This document shows positions 58,367 through 64,000 of a stretch of 64,000 nt of DNA, piece by piece (the stretch's first letter is position 1; each line of letters opens with the position of its first letter). The notes under the pieces were generated by a model that did no database searches, was not told the origin of the DNA, and saw only the letters and a program-made list of their open reading frames with translations. Source of the DNA: Flavonifractor sp052065355. GTDB taxonomy: Bacteria > Bacillota > Clostridia > Oscillospirales > Oscillospiraceae. The stretch is taken from NCBI RefSeq assembly GCF_052065355.1, contig NZ_JBQHUF010000003.1, positions 186,001-250,000 on the forward strand, read 5' to 3'. The position numbers were made by a program, and so were the translations under genes.

Positions 58367-58395
58367 TTGACAGGGCGGTGCTTTTATGGTAGAGT
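58367..58395 (+). promoter_or_regulatory. promoter of the pnuC-like gene
   Basis: -35 TTGACA (58367-58372) and -10 TAGAGT (58390-58395), 17 bases apart. It leaves a leader of about 120 bases before ATG 58520. Confidence 0.78.
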
Positions 58396-58400
58396 TTCCT

Positions 58401-58501
58401 CTGCAATTGATAGGATACTGCCACCGGGTAGTGAAATGCAGGCGCATTTTTGGTTACGGCGTTAGGTCTTAGAAGCCGTAAACGAAGATGCGCCGTTTTT
58501 T
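58401..58501 (+). promoter_or_regulatory. structured leader ending in a terminator, candidate riboswitch
   Basis: First comes a compact two-stem unit: CTGCA (58401-58405) pairs with TGCAG (58437-58441), and inside it ACTGCC pairs with GGTAGT. It is followed by a long hairpin: GGCGCAT (58441-58447) with ATGCGCC and inner GTTACGGC with GCCGTAAAC, then TTTTTT at 58495-58501. The outer stem TGCAG shares bases with the start of the terminator arm, so folding of one can hinder the other. It does not match FMN, TPP, preQ1 or NAD classes I can recall. Confidence 0.65.
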
Positions 58502-58519
58502 GAGGAGTGGAAAGGCCCC

Positions 58520-59224
58520 ATGGACAAGAAAACAAGCTATTTTACCAAATTTGAGAAAGGGTTATGGCTGGTGTCGGTGACCGCCATCGTAGGCTCCTAC
58601 CTGTTGTTCCAGGCCGGCGATGTGCTGACCCTGCTGGCCTCCCTCATCGGTGCCACGTTCCTGATCCTAAACGCCAAAGGAAACGTCTGGGGACAGGTGC
58701 TGACGGTTGTGTTTAGTCTGCTCTACGGCGTCATCTCCTACTCTACGGCCTACTATGGCGAGATGATCACCTATCTGGGCATGACCGCCCCTATCGCCGT
58801 GGCATCGGTGGTGTCCTGGGCCAGAAATCCCGCCCAGGAGGGAGAAAGGGAGGTAAAAGTCAACCGCCTGCCTCGCTGGGAATACCTCCTGTTGGTTGCG
58901 CTGAGCCTGGCGGTGACCTGTGTCTTCTATTTCATTTTGAAAGCCTGCCACACACAGGTGCTCTGGCTCAGTACTTTGTCGGTCTTTACCAGCTTCCTGG
59001 CTTCCTACCTGACCATGCGGCGCAGCCCCTTTTTTGCTGTGGGTTATGCTGCCAATGATGTGGTCCTTATCGCGCTGTGGCTGATCGCCGCCCGGCAGGA
59101 CCGGCAATACAGCGCGGTGGTCATCTGCTTTGCTGTGTTCCTGATCAACGATCTGTATGGCTATTGGAATTGGATCAGATTGAAGAAAAAACAGGCAGGC
59201 GAACTGGAAGGCTGTCCGGCATAA
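58520..59224 (+). CDS. PnuC-family vitamin transporter
   Basis: This 234-residue, seven-segment membrane protein has FLILNAKGNVWGQVLTVVFS, and FAVGYAANDVVLIALWLIAA with FLINDLYGYWNWIRLKKKQ at the end. This PnuC-type WxxW-like core takes up nicotinamide riboside or, in relatives, riboflavin, thiamine or deoxynucleosides. The substrate is not certain. The leader suggests control by a ligand. Confidence 0.9.
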   Translation: MDKKTSYFTKFEKGLWLVSVTAIVGSYLLFQAGDVLTLLASLIGATFLILNAKGNVWGQVLTVVFSLLYGVISYSTAYYGEMITYLGMTAPIAVASVVSWARNPAQEGEREVKVNRLPRWEYLLLVALSLAVTCVFYFILKACHTQVLWLSTLSVFTSFLASYLTMRRSPFFAVGYAANDVVLIALWLIAARQDRQYSAVVICFAVFLINDLYGYWNWIRLKKKQAGELEGCPA

Positions 59225-59309
59225 TTGGAAGCTGCTTCCAGAAGTGAGAGAAAAATAGATGCTGAAATATGTCGGAATAACTAAGAAAAAACATTGTTTT
59301 TTGCAGGTA

Positions 59310-59327
59310 AAGTCGAAACAAGTCGAA
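59310..59327 (+). promoter_or_regulatory. two 0A-box-like repeats upstream of spo0A
   Basis: AAGTCGAA occurs at 59310-59317 and 59320-59327, ten bases apart (one helical turn). This is close to the Spo0A box TGTCGAA, with one mismatch each. It suggests autoregulation of spo0A. Confidence 0.55.
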
Positions 59328-59358
59328 GAGATATACCCATAAATTTCCAGCAAAACCC

Positions 59359-59387
59359 TTGCGCTGTCTGTCTGATTATGGTAAATT
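59359..59387 (+). promoter_or_regulatory. candidate promoter of spo0A
   Basis: A weak -35 TTGCGC (59359-59364) and -10 TAAATT (59382-59387), 17 bases apart, lie 73 bases before the likely start. A sigma-H-type promoter was not evident. Confidence 0.5.
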
Positions 59388-59460
59388 ATAGAGGACCGGT
59401 AAGAAGCCTTGGCCAGGCAGCAAACGCAATGCAGGGGAACCTGCGGAAAGGGTGTCAAGA

Positions 59461-60219
59461 TTGGAAACCAGAAAGCGGATTTTGGTGGCGGACGCCAATG
59501 AGGAATTTCGCCGCATACTTACGGCGGGATTGGCGGAGGAAGCCGACATGGAGCTGGCGGGCGAGACGGGAGACGGACCTGAGGCGGTGCGTCTGGCAGA
59601 GCGGGAAGCGCCCGACGTGGTGGTCATGGACCTGGTGCTGGCCAAAATGGACGGGCTGGAGGTACTGCAAAAGCTGGCGGAGCTTTCGGCCAGGCCCAGA
59701 GTGCTGGTCCTTTCCAGCTTTGTACGGGGCAATGTGGCGGAGCTGGCCGCTGCCAGAGGCGCGGACTATTATATGATAAAGCCCTGTAAGCTGGCGGCGG
59801 TGACGGAGCGTATCCGTCAGCTGGCTACCGGTGAGGCGGACGGTGAACAGCAGCAGGAACAGGACAGAAACCTGGAGAGCACGGTCACCGCTATCATTCA
59901 CGAGATCGGCGTGCCTGCCCATATCAAGGGATATCAGTATCTGCGAGAGTCCATCCTGATTGCGGTGAAGGATATGGAGGTCATCAATGCGGTGACTAAA
60001 ATCCTCTATCCGGAGGTGGCCAAGCGCTTTGGTACCACCGCATCCAGGGTGGAGCGGGCCATTCGGCACGCCATCGAGGTGGCTTGGGATCGGGGCGATC
60101 TGGAGACGCTGCAGAAATACTTTGGATATACCGTATCCAACGCCAAGGGCAAGCCCACCAATTCCGAGTTCATTGCCATGATCGCAGACCGGCTCCAGCT
60201 GCAGCAGAAGGAAAAGTGA
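59461..60219 (+). CDS. spo0A: sporulation master regulator Spo0A
   Basis: I prefer TTG 59461 (METRKRILVADANEEFRRIL, 252 residues), with GGAAAGGGTG ahead. GTG 59452 lacks spacing. The receiver domain has phospho-Asp in VVVMDLVLAKMDGL and Lys in MIKPCK. After a Gln/Glu linker, the Spo0A DNA-binding domain is well kept: IIHEIGVPAHIKGYQYLRE, TTASRVERAIRHAIEVAW and SEFIAMIADRLQL. The acid pocket reads ADANEE rather than the usual DDN. It controls entry into sporulation. Confidence 0.95.
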   Translation: METRKRILVADANEEFRRILTAGLAEEADMELAGETGDGPEAVRLAEREAPDVVVMDLVLAKMDGLEVLQKLAELSARPRVLVLSSFVRGNVAELAAARGADYYMIKPCKLAAVTERIRQLATGEADGEQQQEQDRNLESTVTAIIHEIGVPAHIKGYQYLRESILIAVKDMEVINAVTKILYPEVAKRFGTTASRVERAIRHAIEVAWDRGDLETLQKYFGYTVSNAKGKPTNSEFIAMIADRLQLQQKEK

Positions 60220-60222
60220 GCA

Positions 60223-60269
60223 CAAAAAAGATCCCCCGCGGAAGAGCGAATCTCTGCCACAGGGGATCT
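60223..60269 (-). terminator. terminator of the TetR-family gene
   Basis: On the minus strand AGATCCCC and GGGGATCT close a long loop and are followed by TTTTTT. It lies between the convergent spo0A and TetR genes and may serve both. Confidence 0.65.
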
Positions 60270-60278
60270 GATCGTTTA

Positions 60279-60848
60279 TCAGGAAGGAGTGCTTCCGGTG
60301 GGCGGATTGGCAAATCGCTCCGCCGCCCGGCGGATCTCCGGCTCCAACAGGCGGGTCAGCCGGTCTACCAAAATTTCCGGGTCCTCCTTCATGTCGTCCG
60401 AGATCCAGCGAACCAGGATCCCGGAGAGGGCATACATGTAAAAATCCGTTAAAAAAGCCCGGTCTTCCTCCGGAAGAGTCAGGTCGCCGGCATACAGCCC
60501 AAACAGCTTGGACACCAACGCCTGGGAAAGGGAGAAAAACTGACAGTCCAAGTGGTCGCGTCCGCTGGAACGAAACACATGGTAGATAGCCAGATGGTTC
60601 TCCTGAAGATAGCAGAAGGCACGCATCAGCTCCTCATGCCAGTCGTGGGCACCCTGAAGCGTCTGCTCTGTCTCATGGGCCAGGAACCAGCGCAGCAGGT
60701 CGTATATGTCCTGAAAGTGATAGTAAAAGGTCTGACGGTTGACATCACAGTCCTCTACCAGTTCTTTTACAGTGATATCATCCAGAAATTTTTTCTGCAG
60801 CAGCTTTTTCAAGGAGTTCGCCAAAGCGAGCTTGGTACTGGGAGCCAA
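60279..60848 (-). CDS. TetR/AcrR-family regulator (DhaS-like)
   Basis: I start at TTG 60848 (MAPSTKLALANSLKKLLQKK, 189 residues), because AGGAGGTGAGACCG precedes it. The TetR HTH is DDITVKELVEDCDVNRQTFY with YHFQDIYDLLRWF. The C-terminus has a ligand domain like that of the DhaS group (TetR_C 8-type). Its target may be the divergent TSCPD gene or itself. Confidence 0.85.
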   Translation of the reverse strand: MAPSTKLALANSLKKLLQKKFLDDITVKELVEDCDVNRQTFYYHFQDIYDLLRWFLAHETEQTLQGAHDWHEELMRAFCYLQENHLAIYHVFRSSGRDHLDCQFFSLSQALVSKLFGLYAGDLTLPEEDRAFLTDFYMYALSGILVRWISDDMKEDPEILVDRLTRLLEPEIRRAAERFANPPTGSTPS

Positions 60849-60990
60849 CGGTCTCACCTCCTGAGACACCCGGAAAACGGCCGTACTGAAACACCATACG
60901 ATCATCATTATAGCACAGAAACTTAAGAAATTGCAATCCTGTCTCGGATGTGCTATGATAGGCCGGAACGGAAAGAAAGGCGGACAGGAT

Positions 60991-61242
60991 ATGACAAGCA
61001 TTGACTTTCGGCCCAGAGGGGTCTGCTCCCAGCGTATGCACATCGAGGTTGAGGACGGCATCGTCCGCAGTCTGAAGGTTACCGGTGGGTGCAATGGAAA
61101 CCTGCAGGGGATTGCCCGGCTGGTGGAAGGAATGCCGGTGGAGGAGGTTATCCGGCGGTTGGACGGAATCCGCTGCGGGTTCAAGAGCACCTCCTGCCCT
61201 GACCAGCTGGCTCAGGCGCTGAAGCAGCAGATGAAGGTATAA
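60991..61242 (+). CDS. TSCPD domain protein (TIGR03905-like)
   Basis: The start is ATG 60991 (MTSIDFRPRGVCSQRMHIEV, 83 residues), with AAAGGCGG ahead. It has VTGGCNGNLQGIARLVEGMP, CGFKSTSCPDQLAQALKQQ with the TSCPD motif and conserved Cys. Such stand-alone proteins resemble the C-terminal domain of class II ribonucleotide reductase. Function unknown. Confidence 0.88.
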   Translation: MTSIDFRPRGVCSQRMHIEVEDGIVRSLKVTGGCNGNLQGIARLVEGMPVEEVIRRLDGIRCGFKSTSCPDQLAQALKQQMKV

Positions 61243-61273
61243 AAAACGGGACGCCGTCGGCGTCCCGTTTTTT
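61241..61273. terminator. bidirectional terminator
   Basis: ACGGGACGCC and GGCGTCCCGT form a ten-base stem with A before and T after. It lies between convergent genes. Confidence 0.88.
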
Positions 61274-63194
61274 ATACCTTAGGCAGACAGGTGAGAAGCA
61301 GGCGGGCATTTTGCAAATAACGCTCCAGCATACCCCGCAGATCGCCCTGAGGCAGGCTCTCCTCAGTCAGCTCAGCCAGGCTGGGCTGAGGCGGTATCAA
61401 GCGGGTGCGGATCCGGCTGGCCAGCTCCTCCAGCGGCGCGTACTCCTCTGGAGAAAGGGCGCCGGTTTGGATCAGGCATTCTACCTGCTCCAGCTCGGAA
61501 AACATGTTCCACAGTGTCAGCTGCATGGTGCGGTAGCCTGACCCTTCATCCGGAGGAAGCTGGGCGATGTAGGAGGCTGCCTCATGGTACACCATATGGA
61601 ACTGAGACAGCAATTCGCTGTACAGGGCAGGGTCCACCGGGTCCCGCAGACTGCGCTGCACCACGCCCCAGTACACCGACTGGAGGTAGAACAGGGAACG
61701 GAGATTGCGGCGGAATTGCAGGTCCTTCCGGCTGGGCAGCAGAAAACGATTGACGAGCAGAACCAGCACCACCGCCATGGCCAGATAGAACAGACGCAGC
61801 TGGATAGCTTCGGTCTCCTCCACGGTAAGAGTGGCCATGGTAAGTGCAAAAGAGGTGGAGAAAATGGGGTGGACCCAGGTGCCCGGCGTACAGCAGTACA
61901 TCAGAGCGATCATTACCAGAGAGAAGACAAAAATACCGGGCAGGCCGGGGAGATAGGGATAGACCAGGTGGACCAGCAGACAGCCGATGGCGGTGCCGAT
62001 GGGGCGGGTGACCATGCGGTGCGCGCTTTCCTCGTAGCTGGGCTGGAGAAGCAGAAAGGCATGGAGCGGGAACCAGTAGGTGTGCTCAAAATCCCAGAGA
62101 AAGCTGACGGTGCAGCTTACCGTGAGCACCACCGCCAGGCGCAGGGCAAAGCGGAACTCAAAGCTGTCCGGAGACAGCCGCTGGCGGAAATTCATCCACC
62201 AGTCCCGCCAGAAGTGACTGCGGAAGGAGGGACGGGTGGGAGAGAACGGCTCCCGGCACAGGAGCAGCAGCATATGTAGCACACTGCGGGCGAAGATGCG
62301 CAGGCGGCCCTGGGGCAGAAAATTCTCCTCCAGCTTGTGCTGGATCTCGTCGGCCAGAGCCTCCAGCGCGGCCGAGCTGTCCGCCTCATGCAGGCGGCGG
62401 ACCAGGTCGGACAGCGCATCCATTACCTCAGGAAAAGCGGGGGTCTCCCGGGCCTCCTGCCAGGCGGCCTCGTCCGTGACCAGATAGGAGGCTCGCTGAA
62501 ACAGCAGGGCAAAGAGGTGATAATATCGCTTCTGTTTGTCGGGAAGATGGAACAGATGACGCCGGTCATAGCCCAGACGATGGAATTTTTGAGCGGTATC
62601 ATACAGCTCCTTACGGACAGCGGCGTTGCTGCCGTCCTTGGCAAGCAGCTCCAGCAGCTGGGAGAGACGTACCAGAGCGGTGTCGATCTGCTTGGCGGGA
62701 TCGGGCGTTTGGTGCAGCAGACGGTTATACAGTGCCAGCGCAGGGATCAGCAGGGCAAAACAGAAAATCGCAGCTAGGAACTGGGTGCGGAATTCTGACG
62801 GTGTAGGGGGGCGCAGCTCCATAAACACAAAGGTCATGGCAAAGCCCAGGTAACCCTTGGGCGCGAACTGGCTGCTCTTCCAGAATACCAGAAATACCGG
62901 GACCGCCAGGTTGAGCACTACGCAGAGCACCACATTTCGGGTGGCAGCGTAGGCGAGCAGGCAGATCAGCAGAGGTACCAGGAACAGCCGCACATAGTCA
63001 GAGGGCAGATTGTGTGCCCTTCGGCGGATCTGGAACAGAGTGGTAGAGCAGGTCACCACGATAATATATCGCTGACCGAAAATCAGTGAAACCAGCACAA
63101 ACTGGACCACATAAAACAAAATTGTAGGAAGGGCTTCCTTCAGGCGGCTGCGAAAAAGCGAAGGAAAGCCCCGGAGTGTGGAAAGAGCGGCCAT
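61272..63194 (-). CDS. FUSC-family membrane protein (putative exporter)
   Basis: I start at ATG 63194 (MAALSTLRGFPSLFRSRLKE, 640 residues), with GGAGGG upstream. It has two sets of membrane segments, the second with FRFALRLAVVLTVSCTVSFL, FPLHAFLLLQPSYEESAHRM, RPIGTAIGCLLVHLVYPYLP, separated by a long cytosolic helical region. This is the FUSC/aromatic acid exporter layout (YccS/AaeB-like). Substrate unknown. Confidence 0.82.
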   Translation of the reverse strand: MAALSTLRGFPSLFRSRLKEALPTILFYVVQFVLVSLIFGQRYIIVVTCSTTLFQIRRRAHNLPSDYVRLFLVPLLICLLAYAATRNVVLCVVLNLAVPVFLVFWKSSQFAPKGYLGFAMTFVFMELRPPTPSEFRTQFLAAIFCFALLIPALALYNRLLHQTPDPAKQIDTALVRLSQLLELLAKDGSNAAVRKELYDTAQKFHRLGYDRRHLFHLPDKQKRYYHLFALLFQRASYLVTDEAAWQEARETPAFPEVMDALSDLVRRLHEADSSAALEALADEIQHKLEENFLPQGRLRIFARSVLHMLLLLCREPFSPTRPSFRSHFWRDWWMNFRQRLSPDSFEFRFALRLAVVLTVSCTVSFLWDFEHTYWFPLHAFLLLQPSYEESAHRMVTRPIGTAIGCLLVHLVYPYLPGLPGIFVFSLVMIALMYCCTPGTWVHPIFSTSFALTMATLTVEETEAIQLRLFYLAMAVVLVLLVNRFLLPSRKDLQFRRNLRSLFYLQSVYWGVVQRSLRDPVDPALYSELLSQFHMVYHEAASYIAQLPPDEGSGYRTMQLTLWNMFSELEQVECLIQTGALSPEEYAPLEELASRIRTRLIPPQPSLAELTEESLPQGDLRGMLERYLQNARLLLTCLPKV

Positions 63195-63367
63195 TCGGAT
63201 CCCTCCTGCCGCGGCCCGGAGACCGCATTTTACTGAAACTTTACCTTTATTATAGCGGAATAACGCGGTAAAGCACAAGCGCTGTCGAAAATTTTCCCGC
63301 ATTGAAAAAACAGCGGAGGCATTATATAATAGCTTCTGCTATAAAAACCGAGATGGAGGAATCGTAT

Positions 63368-64000
63368 TTGGGACCCCTTGACCGCCTGCCGGTACCGCTG
63401 ATCCGATGGTACCAGGAAAACGCACGGGTGCTGCCCTGGCGCAGTGACCCTACGCCGTACCATGTATGGATCAGTGAGATCATGCTCCAGCAGACCCGGG
63501 TGGCGGCGGTGCTGGACTACTACCGCCGGTTTCTGGAGGAACTGCCGACGGTGGCCGACCTGGCGGCTGTGGAAGAAGACAGGCTGATGAAGCTGTGGCA
63601 GGGTCTGGGCTACTACAACCGGGCCAGGAATTTGCAAAAAGCCGCCAAACAGATCATGGACGAGCATGGGGGAAAATTCCCGGATACGTACGAGGAGATC
63701 CGGGCGCTCTGCGGCGTGGGTGACTACACCGCCGGGGCCATTGCCTCCATTGCCTTCGGCATCCCTGTTCCGGCGGTGGACGGAAATGTGCTGCGGGTAG
63801 TGAGCCGCATTACCGGAGACGAGCGGGATATCACCAAGCCACAGACCAAGGCGGCTGTGGGGGAAGCACTGCGGGCGGTCATGCCCGTCCGGGCACCGGG
63901 GGACTTTAATCAGGCCCTGATGGAGCTAGGCGCTACAGTCTGTCTGCCCAATGGGGCGCCGCTGTGTGAGCAATGCCCCGCGCGGGATTTCTGTGTGGCC
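63368..64000 (+). CDS. mutY: A/G-specific adenine glycosylase MutY (partial)
   Basis: The frame starts at TTG 63368 behind GGAGGAATCGTA and stays open to the right edge (211 codons). It has LPWRSDPTPYHVWISEIMLQ, QQTRVAAVLDYYRRF, the HhH-GPD motif LCGVGDYTAGAIASIAFG with catalytic Asp in PVPAVDGNVLRVVSR, and Fe-S Cys in CLPNGAPLCEQCPARDFC. It removes adenine paired with 8-oxoguanine. The C-terminal NUDIX-like part is outside the window. It is divergent from the FUSC gene. Confidence 0.95.
   Translation, partial: MGPLDRLPVPLIRWYQENARVLPWRSDPTPYHVWISEIMLQQTRVAAVLDYYRRFLEELPTVADLAAVEEDRLMKLWQGLGYYNRARNLQKAAKQIMDEHGGKFPDTYEEIRALCGVGDYTAGAIASIAFGIPVPAVDGNVLRVVSRITGDERDITKPQTKAAVGEALRAVMPVRAPGDFNQALMELGATVCLPNGAPLCEQCPARDFCVA

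Noticed and set aside
58401..58501. FMN, TPP, preQ1, THF or NAD riboswitch
   Set aside because: The conserved cores of these classes as I recall them are not present. Kept only as an unassigned structured leader.

Overview
The window comes from the chromosome of a Gram-positive, spore-forming member of the Clostridia. The host genes at 36.7-64 kb are GC-rich. They include Spo0A, the SpoIVB peptidase, long-form HPF, LrgAB, a lipoteichoic-acid-synthase-like enzyme carrying S-layer homology repeats, and a D-alanylation-type operon. The overall style suggests the Oscillospiraceae (Flavonifractor/Intestinimonas/Lawsonibacter-like), but that placement is inference from gene style, not a database match.

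Layout. (1) 1-21.4 kb is the right part of a siphovirus-type prophage. On the minus strand, read from high to low coordinates, are: a Cro-like regulator, a replication/recombination module (DUF2800 nuclease, DUF2815 protein, family A DNA polymerase), a thymidine-nucleotide cassette (DUF1599-type protein, ThyX, dUTPase, dCMP deaminase), a VapE-type primase/helicase, an iteron-like repeat cluster, a VRR-NUC nuclease, an SNF2 helicase, an ArpU-like late regulator, small and large terminase, portal, a minor head protein with a probable Ntox50 toxin domain, scaffold, and a major capsid protein cut by the window edge. The plus-strand lysogeny arm holds a CI-like repressor, an HNH endonuclease interrupted at a 14-C tract, and a large serine integrase. 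(2) 21.4-31.8 kb is an AT-richer defence island. It holds a SymE-like toxin, two small DNA-binding proteins and a LlaJI-type restriction-modification system (two m5C methyltransferases, a McrB-like AAA+ subunit and a LlaJI-like nuclease). Three further genes follow in line: a winged-helix protein with an unnamed C-terminal domain, an ImmA/IrrE-metallopeptidase-HTH protein, and a protein of unknown function. (3) 31.8-36.2 kb is mobile-element debris: a second VRR-NUC gene, an SNF2 helicase cut off at its GTP motif and fused to foreign sequence, and two tandem large serine recombinases, the second truncated. (4) 36.3-36.6 kb holds an intact tRNA-Leu(UAG) and two degraded tRNA-Leu copies. (5) 36.7-64 kb is core chromosome.

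How the genes work together. In the prophage, dCMP deaminase and dUTPase both make dUMP, which ThyX converts to dTMP for the phage polymerase. In the island, the two methyltransferases probably protect the two strands of an asymmetric site that the McrB-like motor and LlaJI-like nuclease cut. The three genes that follow are the best candidate here for an undescribed system. In the core region, 44.2-56.5 kb looks like one operon for making and aminoacylating a surface glycopolymer: an FG-GAP lipoprotein, two different DltA-like adenylating enzymes, a carrier protein, a DltB-like MBOAT, a DltD-like SGNH protein, a GT-C-like membrane protein and an LtaS-like enzyme with SLH repeats. Near the right end, a pnuC-type transporter gene has a structured leader that ends in a terminator (candidate riboswitch), followed by spo0A, a TetR regulator, a TSCPD protein, a FUSC-type membrane protein and the start of mutY.
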